Positions 45,855-55,422 of a DNA stretch of 64,000 bases are shown here, piece by piece. The DNA is from Sulfurimicrobium lacus (GTDB lineage: Bacteria > Pseudomonadota > Gammaproteobacteria > Burkholderiales > Sulfuricellaceae): assembly GCF_011764585.1 (NCBI RefSeq), contig NZ_AP022853.1, positions 2,637,501-2,701,500 of the forward strand, written 5' to 3'. A model generated the notes under the pieces. It saw nothing but the letters and a program-made list of their open reading frames with translations, had not been told where the DNA came from and ran no database searches. The stretch's first letter is position 1; each line of letters begins with the position of its first letter. The translations under genes and the position numbers were made by a program.

Positions 45855-46975
45855 GCGCGCCGGGCGCGCCACAAAACGCCCAGTGCAGCCAAGGGAAACG
45901 GCAGCAGCGCGGCGAGCGCGAGCCAGGCAGCCCACCTGAAGCCCGCCAGGACCAGCAGGCCGGCGGCGAGGAACAGCAAGGCACGAAAGCCGGCGGCGAA
46001 AGTCAGACGGCAACGCGCCCAGTCATGCCATTCCGTCTGGCGCCCCGGCCGAAACCACAACGGGAGCAGTTGCCCGGCGGCGCCGCTCACCAACGGGAAC
46101 AGGAAGGAAAAAACGAACAGGTGCGCGACGCCGGTGGAATCCAGCCAGCCCGCGCCATGCGCGCCGCCTGCGAGCAGCGAGAGGACAACGCCCGCCAGCG
46201 CCGCGGCCAGGAGCGGCATCGCGCCATGGCGCTGAAAGATTCCGCTGCGGTAACGCGCCAGCCATGCGACGCCCAAGCGCCCCACGGGAACCAGCCAGAG
46301 AAGCAGCCCCAGCGCGGACAACAGCGGCAACCATGCGGCCCCGAGCGCGATCAGCAAGGTCCCGCCCAGTGCGGCCGGCAGATCGCCGCGCAGTCTGGCG
46401 GCGACCTGCGGGTCGGGTTGCCCGGCCGCGGTGGGCAGCAGCACCTGCAGGGTGCCGACGGCGCTCAGCCCGACGAATCCGAACAGATTGAGGTGCAGAT
46501 GCAAACGCTTGAGCGCGAGATATTGCGCCGGCCACGCATCCATCCCCGCCACTGCGAGCAGGGCCAGCAGCAGGCAGAACAGTGCCGCCAGGTACCAGTA
46601 CACGCCCGGATGGGGGCTGCCCAGCGCCGCCCGGGCGCGCATCCACTGCCACCCCGCCAGGCGTGCGACGGCGAGCACCGCGAGCAAGGCCGCGAACAGG
46701 CGCACGGACGGGGGCAGGCTGAAGGCGAAAAACGCGGTCGCCAGCACCCCGGCCTGCCAGGCCAGGCCGGCCAGAAGCTGCACCTGGCGCGCCGCCGCGC
46801 CGGTGCGCGTCAGCACCGGGACGAAGTGCGTCATCGCGCCCATGATCAGGGGCATCACCCCCAGCGCGAACGCCAGGTGGACGTGGGCGGCACGCTGCAG
46901 GTCGCCGACCAGCGGCAGCAGCCACGCCCCGACCATGGCCAGCATGGCCGACAGCACGAGAAAAACCAGGTTCAT
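45851..46975 (-). CDS. NnrS-like polytopic membrane protein
   Basis: A 374-residue protein with about 12 hydrophobic helices. His-containing segments include AAHVHLAFALGVMPLIMGAM, LKRLHLHLNLFGFVGL and GVAHLFVFSFLFPLVSG. The layout is like NnrS, a haem- and copper-containing membrane protein linked to NO metabolism, and it shares the HLxxGxxG pattern with the product at 44233. The start at 46975 is chosen because it begins the first membrane helix; in-frame ATGs at 47011 and 47071 are also possible. It diverges from norC. Confidence 0.6.
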   Translation of the reverse strand: MNLVFLVLSAMLAMVGAWLLPLVGDLQRAAHVHLAFALGVMPLIMGAMTHFVPVLTRTGAAARQVQLLAGLAWQAGVLATAFFAFSLPPSVRLFAALLAVLAVARLAGWQWMRARAALGSPHPGVYWYLAALFCLLLALLAVAGMDAWPAQYLALKRLHLHLNLFGFVGLSAVGTLQVLLPTAAGQPDPQVAARLRGDLPAALGGTLLIALGAAWLPLLSALGLLLWLVPVGRLGVAWLARYRSGIFQRHGAMPLLAAALAGVVLSLLAGGAHGAGWLDSTGVAHLFVFSFLFPLVSGAAGQLLPLWFRPGRQTEWHDWARCRLTFAAGFRALLFLAAGLLVLAGFRWAAWLALAALLPFPLAALGVLWRARRA

Positions 46976-47057
46976 GGGTAAGCCCTTATCGAAAATCGCC
47001 GCAATCATAGCCCGGCGGACAAGTATCGTGGCCGAAAATTCCCCGATCCCGATAATC

Positions 47058-47071
47058 TTGACGCAAGTCAA
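47058..47071 (+). promoter_or_regulatory. FNR/DNR-type box before norC
   Basis: TTGACGCAAGTCAA is a symmetrical variant of the FNR/DNR palindrome (TTGAC-N4-GTCAA). It lies 157 bases before norC in the region shared with the divergent NnrS-like gene, so it could serve either direction. Confidence 0.65.
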
Positions 47072-47214
47072 GGAATGGGGACCCCTCCTAATCTAATGTG
47101 AGCGTGCCGCAATCAGGAACCTGTTTGTACGCACTCCTCCTCAATCCATCGAGGGGGGAGAGCTAAACGATCGGGTTTGGAGCCAACCATCAAAAGCTAT
47201 TCAGGGGGTAAGTT

Positions 47215-47640
47215 ATGAGCGAAACATTTACCAAGGGGATGGCGCGAAACATATTCTACGGAGGAGCCGTTTTCTTCTTCCTGTTGTTTCTCGCCCTGAC
47301 CTTCGACACAGTGCAGAACCTGCCGAAACGGGATCACCGTGAAAACATCACCGATTCCGTCGTACGCGGCAAGCACATCTGGGAAAAGAACGACTGCGTC
47401 GGATGCCACACCCTGCTGGGTGAAGGCGCCTATTTCGCTCCCGAACTGGGCAACGTCTACAAGCGGCGCGGCGGCGAATTCATCAAGGGATGGATCAAGG
47501 CCATGCCTACCGGTGCGCCTGGCCGCCGGCAGATGCCGCAATTCAACCTGACCGATCAGGAACTCGACGACATGGTCGCCTTCCTGAAATGGACGTCGGA
47601 GATCAACACCAACAACTGGCCGCCGAACATTGAAGGCTAA
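47215..47640 (+). CDS. norC: Nitric oxide reductase cytochrome c subunit
   Basis: A 141-residue membrane-anchored cytochrome. One N-terminal helix (YGGAVFFFLLFLALTFDTV) is followed by a periplasmic domain with CVGCHTLLGEGAYFAPEL and a distal Met in MPQFNLT. It accepts electrons for NorB. A GGGGG site precedes the ATG. norB follows after 44 bases. Confidence 0.96.
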   Translation: MSETFTKGMARNIFYGGAVFFFLLFLALTFDTVQNLPKRDHRENITDSVVRGKHIWEKNDCVGCHTLLGEGAYFAPELGNVYKRRGGEFIKGWIKAMPTGAPGRRQMPQFNLTDQELDDMVAFLKWTSEINTNNWPPNIEG

Positions 47641-47672
47641 TCCAGCAGATACCCTGACACAAAACGGTTTAG

Positions 47673-49064
<1,392 letters not shown>

Positions 49065-49076
49065 GTGTTCTCATTT

Positions 49077-49108
49077 GGAGGGGCGTTCGCGCCCCTCCCT
49101 TTTTTTAA
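49077..49108 (+). terminator. Terminator after norB
   Basis: A perfect nine-pair stem GGAGGGGCG/CGCCCCTCC with a TTCG loop is followed by a run of T. It lies 13 bases after the norB stop and 18 bases before norE. Confidence 0.92.
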
Positions 49109-49125
49109 CTTAATAACCCACTATT

Positions 49126-49713
49126 TTGATAAACAATACGCACGTTTCTCACGAAATTCATGCCACACCGCCAGGCGACCTGGCGATCTGGTTTTTCATC
49201 TTCGCCGAGCTTCTGGCTTTCGGCGTCTTCTTCGTCGCCTACGCGTTTGCGCGGGCGCACAACGTGGAGCTGTTCGACGAATCGCAACAGCACCTCAACC
49301 GCACCTCCGGCGCCGTCAACACCCTGGTGCTGATCACCAGCAGCTACTTCATGGTGCGCGCCGTCGCGGCCATCAAGCAGGGTTTATCGGATGAATGCGC
49401 ACGCTGGACAGCCGCCGCCATCGGCATGGGCGGGGTATTCCTGGTCATCAAGGTGTTCGAGTTTCACGCCAAGTTCTCCGCCGGCATCACGCTCAGCAGC
49501 AACACCTTCTACATGTTCTACCTGTCGCTGACGATCTTCCATTTCATGCACGTGATCCTCGGCATGGTGATCCTCGCCGCGGTGATGCTGAAAGCGCGAG
49601 GCGGCGGCTACAGCGTGGAGAATCACACCGGCGTGGAAACCGGCGCCTCCTATTGGCACATGGTTGACCTGCTGTGGATCATCCTGTTCCCACTGGTTTA
49701 CGTGATTCACTAA
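49126..49713 (+). CDS. norE: NorE, cytochrome oxidase subunit III-like protein
   Basis: A 195-residue membrane protein of the cytochrome c oxidase subunit III family, with five helices: GDLAIWFFIFAELLAFGVFFV, NTLVLITSSYFMVRAVAAI, and later FMHVILGMVILAAVML. NorE supports full NO reductase activity in other denitrifiers. The only start that keeps the conserved N-terminus is a TTG at 49126; no good ribosome site is seen. It lies behind the norB terminator, so its expression may be reduced. Confidence 0.85.
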   Translation: MINNTHVSHEIHATPPGDLAIWFFIFAELLAFGVFFVAYAFARAHNVELFDESQQHLNRTSGAVNTLVLITSSYFMVRAVAAIKQGLSDECARWTAAAIGMGGVFLVIKVFEFHAKFSAGITLSSNTFYMFYLSLTIFHFMHVILGMVILAAVMLKARGGGYSVENHTGVETGASYWHMVDLLWIILFPLVYVIH

Positions 49714-49724
49714 CTGCAATTCAA

Positions 49725-49808
49725 GCCACAGAGATCACAGAGGACACAGAGATGAAAATTTCTACGGTTTGCCTGCTCTTCATCTGTGTCCTCTGTGTTC
49801 TCTGTGGC
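49725..49808. repeat. Dispersed palindromic repeat (CCACAGAG family), copy 2
   Basis: GCCACAGAGATCACAGAGG opens and CCTCTGTGTTCTCTGTGGC closes an 84-base element. Its ends match copy 1 at 30816-30943, while the middle differs. It separates norE from norF. Confidence 0.9.
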
Positions 49809-49842
49809 TGATTATTTTTTTCAGGATTAACGAGTTCCGAGC

Positions 49843-50124
49843 ATGGATACGCCGCACAAACCCCATTTCATCCGCCCCTGCACCTTCATCTGGCTGGTCC
49901 TCATGCTGCTCACCGGGACCACCTACGCCATCGGCGAAGCCGGCCTGGGCGGCATGGCCGTCATGCTCACCGTACTCGGCACCGCCGCGGTAAAGGTGCA
50001 GATGGTGGCCAACTACTTCATGGGTTTGCGCCGCACGCGCTGGCTGTGGCGCGGCATCGTGCTGGGCTGGCTGCTGCTGGTGATGGGGTTGATTACAGTG
50101 GCCTATTTCAAGGCACTCGGCTAG
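49843..50124 (+). CDS. norF: NorF, small cytochrome oxidase subunit IV-like protein
   Basis: A 93-residue protein with three probable helices (FIWLVLMLLTGTTYAIGE; MAVMLTVLGTAAVKVQMVAN; WRGIVLGWLLLVMGLITVAY). It matches the NorF/subunit IV pattern including KVQMVANYFMGL. It assists NO reductase together with NorE. A dispersed repeat separates the two genes. Confidence 0.83.
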   Translation: MDTPHKPHFIRPCTFIWLVLMLLTGTTYAIGEAGLGGMAVMLTVLGTAAVKVQMVANYFMGLRRTRWLWRGIVLGWLLLVMGLITVAYFKALG

Positions 50125-50125
50125 C

Positions 50126-50153
50126 ACAAAAAAAGGGGAGCATGGCCCCCCTT
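50126..50153 (-). terminator. Terminator after the dihaem peroxidase gene
   Basis: Read on the minus strand, GGGGGCCATGCTCCCC is followed by TTTTTTT. It lies 17 bases after the stop of the peroxidase gene and also between two converging genes, so it may act on norF as well. Confidence 0.8.
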
Positions 50154-50169
50154 GTCACATTTAATCGGC

Positions 50170-51180
50170 CTACTTGCCGAAAGGCTGCGGACGCGGCGTC
50201 AGGTCGGAAGACGGCGGCAGGATCGGCAGCTTGAATGACGGCTGGTCGCCGGTCAGGGTCTTGAGGAAGGCCACGATCCTGGCGTTTTCGTCATCGCTGA
50301 ATTTCTTGCCCAATTGAATGCGGCCCATGGTTTCGACTGCCTGCTTGAGGGTGGCCGCCTCGCCGTCGTGGAAGTAGGGATAGGTCAACTCCACGTTGCG
50401 CAGGGTCGGCACCTTGAAGTTGAAGCGGTCGGCATCCTTGCCGGTTACCGCCGAACGTCCCTCCGCCTTGCTGGCGGTCTTGTAGGCTTCGACCACACCC
50501 ATCTTCTGGTAGGAATTGCCGCCCACGGCAGGGCCGTTGTGGCAAGCCACGCAACCGCTCTCCTTGAACAGCTTGTAGCCGGAGACCTCGTTGGCGTTCA
50601 AGGCTTTCTTGTCGCCCTTCAGCCACTTGTCGAAACGCGAGTTCGGCGTTACCAGGGTTTCCTCGAAGGCGGCGATGGCCTTGGTTACTTCCTCGATGGT
50701 CACCTGGTCGGAACCGAACACCATCTTGAACTCGGCGACGTAAGCAGGGATCGACTGCAGCACGTCGACCGCGAGTTTATGGGTGAAGCCCATCTCGCCC
50801 GGGTTGGCGATGGGGCCGCCCGCCTGGGCTTTGAGGTCCGCGGCGCGACCATCCCAGAACTGCGCCACATTCATGCTGGAATTGAGAACGGTGGGCGCGT
50901 TGATGGGGCCCTCATGCCAGTGGTCGCCAATGGAGGTCTTGAGGTTATCGGTGCCGCCCATGGAAAGGTTATGGCAGGAATTGCAGGAAATAAAACCGGA
51001 CTTGGACAGGCGGGCATCGAAGTATAGTTTCTTGCCGAGCTCGGCCAGGGCCGGATTCTTGGTCTTGGCTGCTGCGATGGGCTGGATCGGCTCCTTGCTG
51101 TCCAGGCCATATGCCGCTCCGCTGACGGCAATCGACGCCGCCACGGCAAGGGTCAGGGACAAAATGCGCTGTTTCGACAT
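50170..51180 (-). CDS. ccpA: Dihaem cytochrome c peroxidase (CcpA/MauG family)
   Basis: A 336-residue periplasmic enzyme with a signal peptide (ending GAAYGLD). Two haem motifs are visible: CNSCH near residue 67 and CVACH near residue 212. Family stretches such as NAPTVLNSSMNVAQFWDGRA and VPTLRNVELTYPYFHDG are intact. It reduces hydrogen peroxide with electrons from small cytochromes or cupredoxins. The divergent neighbour is oxyR, which suggests peroxide-responsive control. Confidence 0.94.
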   Translation of the reverse strand: MSKQRILSLTLAVAASIAVSGAAYGLDSKEPIQPIAAAKTKNPALAELGKKLYFDARLSKSGFISCNSCHNLSMGGTDNLKTSIGDHWHEGPINAPTVLNSSMNVAQFWDGRAADLKAQAGGPIANPGEMGFTHKLAVDVLQSIPAYVAEFKMVFGSDQVTIEEVTKAIAAFEETLVTPNSRFDKWLKGDKKALNANEVSGYKLFKESGCVACHNGPAVGGNSYQKMGVVEAYKTASKAEGRSAVTGKDADRFNFKVPTLRNVELTYPYFHDGEAATLKQAVETMGRIQLGKKFSDDENARIVAFLKTLTGDQPSFKLPILPPSSDLTPRPQPFGK

Positions 51181-51343
51181 GGTGTTTCTCCTTCTTCGTT
51201 GAAAAAAGCTTTTCGGATGCTGTTATCTTGTTAGTTCGCATGGTAGTATTGCGGCAATTCGTAAGTCAATGATTTGTTTATTGTTTTTTTAAATACGTTG
51301 CATAGCTTCCAGCTATACCGTGCACTTCTGAAAGGATGATTCG
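51181..51343. promoter_or_regulatory. Divergent ccpA-oxyR control region
   Basis: A 163-base AT-rich region between the divergent peroxidase and oxyR genes. Each gene has a good ribosome site (AAGGAG for ccpA, AAAGGA for oxyR). OxyR sites are expected here, but no clear operator can be fixed by eye. Confidence 0.45.
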
Positions 51344-52255
51344 ATGAAAATTTCTTCCTTGCGTTACCTGGTCGCCTTCGCCGACGAGGGTTCCGTCAGC
51401 CGGGCGGCCGAGCGCTGCCACATCAGCCAGCCGACCCTGAGTATCGCCTTGCAGAATCTCGAAATCCAATTGGGGGTGCAGCTGATAGAACGCGCCAAGG
51501 GCCATGTCGCCCTGACCGACCTGGGCCACCAGGTAGTCGCCCAGGCGCGCCGTGCACTGGACGAAACCCGGCGCGTGGAAATGGTGGCCCAGACCGGCCG
51601 CAACCCCCTGACCGGGGAATTCCGTCTCGGGGTAATTCACACCATCGGTCCCTACCTGCTGCCGGAACTGATTGCCTCCATGCGCCGCACGATGCCGGCA
51701 ATGACCCTCTACATCGAGGAGAACATGACCGCCATGCAGGCCGATTTCCTCAAATACGGCACGGTGGACGCCGCCATCATCGCCCTGCCCTTCGACATCC
51801 CCGGCATCCTTACCCGCCCGCTCTACGACGAGCCGTTCCAGGTAATCGTGCCTCAGGGGCACCCTTGGGGCAGACGTAAAAAAATCGCCTCCGAGGAAGT
51901 GCGCGGCGACGACGTGCTGGTGCTCAAGGCCGGCAACTGCTTCCGCGAACAGGTGCTCGATGCCTGCCCAGACATCAGCCATGCCGAGGGCTCGCTGCAC
52001 CAGGGCCATTCCATCGAGACCATCCGCTGCATGGTGGCATCCGGTTACGGCATCTCGGTCCTGCCGGCGAGCGCCATGGCAGGCCCTTACCGCTCGGACA
52101 TGGTGCGCGCCATTCCCTTCGAGAAACCTGAACCTTCGCGCCGCGTCGCCCTGGCCTGGCGGCGCGGCTTCACTCGCCCACAGGCCATCGAGGCGTTGGC
52201 GCAGGCGGTGCAGGCGATAGAGAATCCGAGCTACCGGATGATAGCGACGACATAG
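51344..52255 (+). CDS. oxyR: LysR-type peroxide sensor OxyR
   Basis: A 303-residue LysR-family regulator. The N-terminal winged helix has GSVSRAAERCHISQPTLSIAL. The effector domain keeps the redox pair in GNCFREQVLDACP, matching Cys199/Cys208 of E. coli OxyR with the same eight-residue spacing. It is activated by hydrogen peroxide through disulfide formation. It diverges from the dihaem peroxidase gene, its likely target. Confidence 0.92.
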   Translation: MKISSLRYLVAFADEGSVSRAAERCHISQPTLSIALQNLEIQLGVQLIERAKGHVALTDLGHQVVAQARRALDETRRVEMVAQTGRNPLTGEFRLGVIHTIGPYLLPELIASMRRTMPAMTLYIEENMTAMQADFLKYGTVDAAIIALPFDIPGILTRPLYDEPFQVIVPQGHPWGRRKKIASEEVRGDDVLVLKAGNCFREQVLDACPDISHAEGSLHQGHSIETIRCMVASGYGISVLPASAMAGPYRSDMVRAIPFEKPEPSRRVALAWRRGFTRPQAIEALAQAVQAIENPSYRMIATT

Positions 52256-52276
52256 GAGGAACGCCCTCCCATTTAC

Positions 52277-52290
52277 TTGACTGCGATCAA
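52277..52290 (+). promoter_or_regulatory. FNR/DNR-type box before norQ
   Basis: TTGACTGCGATCAA matches the palindrome with one changed base. It lies 45 bases before the norQ start, which fits a site near -40 of a short promoter. Confidence 0.7.
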
Positions 52291-52334
52291 TTTAATGGCC
52301 GGCAGGTTCACTTAGACTTGAGCAAACTTTTGCG

Positions 52335-53129
52335 ATGGGTCAAAAAATGAGCGAACTGCCTTTCTACAAACCGCACGGTAACGAAATCGAGCTGTTCGAG
52401 CACGCCTATCGCAACCGCCTGCCCCTGCTGATCAAAGGGCCGACCGGCTGCGGCAAGACGCGCTTCGTGTCTCACATGGCGATGAAACTCGGCCTGCCGC
52501 TCTACACCGTGGCCTGCCACGACGACCTCACCGCCGCCGACCTGGTGGGGCGCCACCTCATCGGCGACGGCGTGACCTACTGGAACGACGGCCCGCTCAC
52601 CCGCGCGGTGCGCGAGGGCGGCATCTGCTACCTCGACGAAGTGGTGGAAGCGCGCAAGGACACCACTGTGGTGCTGCATCCGCTGTCCGACGACCGCCGC
52701 ATCCTGCCCATCGAACGCACCGGCGAGATTCTCGACGCGCCGCCGGAATTCATGCTGGTGGTGTCCTACAACCCCGGCTACCAGAATTTCCTCAAGGGCA
52801 TGAAGCCCAGCACACGCCAGCGTTTCGTCAGCCTGCGCTTCGATTTCCCGGCGTCGGAGCTGGAACAACAGATCGTCATCGGCGAAACCGGCGCCGATGC
52901 GATGCTGTCAAAGAGATTGGTCAACCTGGCCAACAGCCTGCGCGCCCTCAAGGAGCACGACTTGGAAGAGGCGGCCAGCACGCGCCTGCTGGTCTATACC
53001 GCCACCCTGATCGGCAGCGGCTTCGACCCGGTGGAAGCCTGCCGCGCCGCGCTGGTGGAACCGCTCACCGACGACGAGGAAACCGCCGAGGCGCTGATGG
53101 AGATCGTCTATGCCAGCTTCGGCCGATGA
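52335..53129 (+). CDS. norQ: NO reductase activation ATPase NorQ
   Basis: A 264-residue MoxR-type AAA+ ATPase. Walker A is GPTGCGKT near residue 37, Walker B with its loop is CYLDEVVEARKDTTV, and SYNPGYQNFLKGM follows. NorQ and NorD insert or activate the non-haem iron of NorB. It is closely similar to the ATPase at 3475 but lies among the nor genes, and a NorD-like gene is at 57138. An ATG at 52347 is an alternative start. It overlaps the next gene by 20 bases. Confidence 0.92.
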   Translation: MGQKMSELPFYKPHGNEIELFEHAYRNRLPLLIKGPTGCGKTRFVSHMAMKLGLPLYTVACHDDLTAADLVGRHLIGDGVTYWNDGPLTRAVREGGICYLDEVVEARKDTTVVLHPLSDDRRILPIERTGEILDAPPEFMLVVSYNPGYQNFLKGMKPSTRQRFVSLRFDFPASELEQQIVIGETGADAMLSKRLVNLANSLRALKEHDLEEAASTRLLVYTATLIGSGFDPVEACRAALVEPLTDDEETAEALMEIVYASFGR

Positions 53130-53508
53130 CCATGAAAAACCCGGACAAACGCTCGCGGTAGCAGCGGAGGCGCTTTACATCGCCAACCTGCTGCTCTTGC
53201 CCGGGCTGTGCTTCATTATCCTGCTGCGCCTGTATTTCAAGCACCGTGCCTCTGCATCGGCGCTGGCCGTGTGCCACCTCAGGCAGACCGTGAGCGCCAG
53301 CATCTGGGCCGGCGTTTTGCTGATCATCGCCAACCTCGCCATTTTCCTGCTTGGCGGTTACACCTCGGTCAACACCTGGACCGTGGCCATCATCTATTTC
53401 ACCACCTGTCATTCCACCTTGGTTTTGCTGGGCATTCTCGGCCTAGCCAAGGCGATGGCCGGGCAGATCTTCATATACCCGCTGCTGGGCAGGCCATGCA
53501 ACCCATAG
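53110..53508 (+). CDS. Membrane protein downstream of norQ
   Basis: A 132-residue protein with three or four probable helices (ALYIANLLLLPGLCFIILL; IWAGVLLIIANLAIFLLGG; VAIIYFTTCHSTLVLLGIL). It has no cofactor motif and no family I recognise. It overlaps norQ by 20 bases and precedes a polyferredoxin gene, so it may be part of a membrane electron-transfer or assembly unit for NO reductase. Confidence 0.65.
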   Translation: MPASADDHEKPGQTLAVAAEALYIANLLLLPGLCFIILLRLYFKHRASASALAVCHLRQTVSASIWAGVLLIIANLAIFLLGGYTSVNTWTVAIIYFTTCHSTLVLLGILGLAKAMAGQIFIYPLLGRPCNP

Positions 53509-53522
53509 GCATCGCCATTTCT

Positions 53523-53609
53523 CGTAGGTTGGCGCTGAAGCCGAAGGCTGATGCCCAACATCGGCGTATCTGTCATGTTGGGCATCACTTCGTTCAGCAC
53601 CAACCTACG
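53523..53609. repeat. Palindromic repeat (CGTAGGTTGG family)
   Basis: CGTAGGTTGG opens and CCAACCTACG closes the element; TGCCCAACA and TGTTGGGCA pair inside. It fills the gap before the polyferredoxin gene. Confidence 0.85.
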
Positions 53610-53622
53610 GTTTGGAATTTCC

Positions 53623-54588
53623 ATGGCTAATATCCAGCGCAACCGCCTGCTGGCCCAGGCCGGATTCTTCATGCTGTTCCTGCTGGCGCCGGTGTTCGAC
53701 CTGTTCCGCCTCGACCTCAACCTCAAGCACTTCTTCTTCCTCGGCATGCACTGGACGCTGGGGCTGGACGACTTCGTCGCGGGGAAAATCGACGCCACCC
53801 AGGCCGCCATCAACATCGTGCTGCGCGGCGGCCTGCCGATCCTCGGCACCATCGCCTTCGGCGTGTGGATCTCGTGGAAATACGGCCGCCTCTACTGCGG
53901 CTGGCTGTGCCCCCATTTTTCGGTGGTGGAAACCATCAACCAGCTGATGCGCCGCGCCATCGGCAGGCAGAGTTTGTGGGACCGCCACCCCCTGCCGGAA
54001 AAAAATGCGGACGGCAGCATCACCAAGGCCTACCCGCTCTACTGGCTGGTGCTGCTGCCGCTGGTGATCGCCTTCGCCTTCCTGTGGGCCATCGCGCTGC
54101 TGACCTACCTGCTGCCCCCGGCGGAAATCTACGGCAACCTGTGGCATGGCACCCTGACGCGCAACCAGGGCGTTTTCCTGACGGCCGGAACCCTCGCCTT
54201 CTTCGTCGAGTTCATGTTCGCGCGCCACCTTTTCTGCCGCTACGCCTGCGCGGTCGGCCTGTTCCAGAGCCTCGCCTGGATGGGCAACCGCAAGGCGCTG
54301 GTGATCGGCTTCGACCGCCGCCGTGCGGAGGAATGCGCCGACTGCAACGCCGCCTGCGACAACGTCTGCCCGATGCGCATCAAACCGCGCAGCATCAAGC
54401 GCCACATGTTCACCTGCACCCAGTGCAACCAGTGCGCCAACGCCTGCACCCAGGTCCAGGCCGACAACCCGCGCGGCACGCTGCTCAAATGGGTCGATCA
54501 CGAATGTGCGCTGGACAAGTCGGCGCGCGATTTCGGCCATCACGAAAACATCCCGGCGCATTGCTACGAACCGGGGAAAAAGAAATAA
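53623..54588 (+). CDS. CcoG/NapH-type membrane polyferredoxin
   Basis: A 321-residue membrane protein with about five helices and CX3CP-type sites (YCGWLCPHFS; CRYACAVG). Two C-terminal cysteine sets, CADCNAACDNVCP and CTQCNQCANACTQV, look like [4Fe-4S] sites. It resembles CcoG/RdxA and NapH. CcoG reduces copper during oxidase assembly. The ATG at 53623 is used because the longer frame runs through a dispersed repeat. A role in NO or N2O reductase assembly is inferred. Confidence 0.75.
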   Translation: MANIQRNRLLAQAGFFMLFLLAPVFDLFRLDLNLKHFFFLGMHWTLGLDDFVAGKIDATQAAINIVLRGGLPILGTIAFGVWISWKYGRLYCGWLCPHFSVVETINQLMRRAIGRQSLWDRHPLPEKNADGSITKAYPLYWLVLLPLVIAFAFLWAIALLTYLLPPAEIYGNLWHGTLTRNQGVFLTAGTLAFFVEFMFARHLFCRYACAVGLFQSLAWMGNRKALVIGFDRRRAEECADCNAACDNVCPMRIKPRSIKRHMFTCTQCNQCANACTQVQADNPRGTLLKWVDHECALDKSARDFGHHENIPAHCYEPGKKK

Positions 54589-54598
54589 AGGAAAAGAA

Positions 54599-55093
54599 AT
54601 GCATACTCAATGGAAAAGACTTACCGTAACCCTGTCCGCCGCCGCGCTGCTGTGTCTGGGCACGCAGCCCGCGCTGTCCCACGATCACGAACATTCCCAC
54701 GAGGCCGCCGGGCCGGCTCGGCTGGCCCTCGACAACGGCCACAAATGGGCCACCGACGACAGCCTGCGCCAGGGCATGACCCGCATCCGCGACGCGCTGA
54801 ACGCCGAACTCCCGGCGATCCACGCCGGCAAGGCGACAGCGGAGCAGTACCGGGCGCTGGCGCAGAAGACCGACGGCCAGATCGCTTTCCTGTTCCAGAA
54901 CTGCAAGCTCAAGCCGGAAGCAGACGCCATGCTCCATGTCGTGCTGGCCGACATCATCGCCGGCGCGAATGCCATGATGGGACAGGACGGCGGCAAGGCA
55001 CGCGAAGGTGCGGAGAAAATCGCCCGCGCCCTGGACAACTATGGCGCTTATTTCGCCCATCCCGGCTGGAATGGGGTGAAACCAGCCCATTAA
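54599..55093 (+). CDS. His-rich exported four-helix protein
   Basis: A 164-residue protein with a signal peptide (ending QPALSHD) followed by a His-rich stretch, HDHEHSHEAA. The rest is helical (DDSLRQGMTRIRDALNAEL; ADAMLHVVLADIIAGANAMM) and recalls cytochrome c'-like bundles, but there is no CXXCH. The His cluster suggests metal binding, perhaps copper. It begins ten bases after the polyferredoxin gene, so a metal delivery role is possible. I do not recognise a named family. Confidence 0.65.
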   Translation: MHTQWKRLTVTLSAAALLCLGTQPALSHDHEHSHEAAGPARLALDNGHKWATDDSLRQGMTRIRDALNAELPAIHAGKATAEQYRALAQKTDGQIAFLFQNCKLKPEADAMLHVVLADIIAGANAMMGQDGGKAREGAEKIARALDNYGAYFAHPGWNGVKPAH

Positions 55094-55179
55094 ATAGCAA
55101 TAGCGGCAATCAACGTATTTGCCATGCAAGCAGGACCCGGATAGACTAATACCTAGCTAACTCGATTCCGGGAAATTCC

Positions 55180-55422
55180 ATGCGACTCGTCAACATTCAC
55201 GAAGCCAAGACCCAGCTTTCCAAGCTGCTCGAACAAGTGCAAGCCGGAGAGGACGTGGTGATCGCCAAGGCCGGTGCGCCCATCGTCCGCCTCATCCCCT
55301 ACGCGCCGCCCAAGCGCAGGATCGCGCCACCCGGCGCGATGGAGGGCGAAGGCCGGATCGCCGATGATTTCGATGCACCCATAGACGAACTTTTTAATTG
55401 CCTGAAAGACCATGCCGCATGA
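55180..55422 (+). CDS. Phd/YefM-type antitoxin
   Basis: An 80-residue protein with the Phd/YefM pattern: VNIHEAKTQLSKLLEQVQAGEDVVIAKAG, then VRLIPY. The C-terminal part (DDFDAPIDELFNCL) would wrap the toxin. It overlaps the downstream PIN toxin gene as ATGA, the usual layout of a type II toxin-antitoxin pair. Such antitoxins also repress their own promoter. Confidence 0.9.
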   Translation: MRLVNIHEAKTQLSKLLEQVQAGEDVVIAKAGAPIVRLIPYAPPKRRIAPPGAMEGEGRIADDFDAPIDELFNCLKDHAA

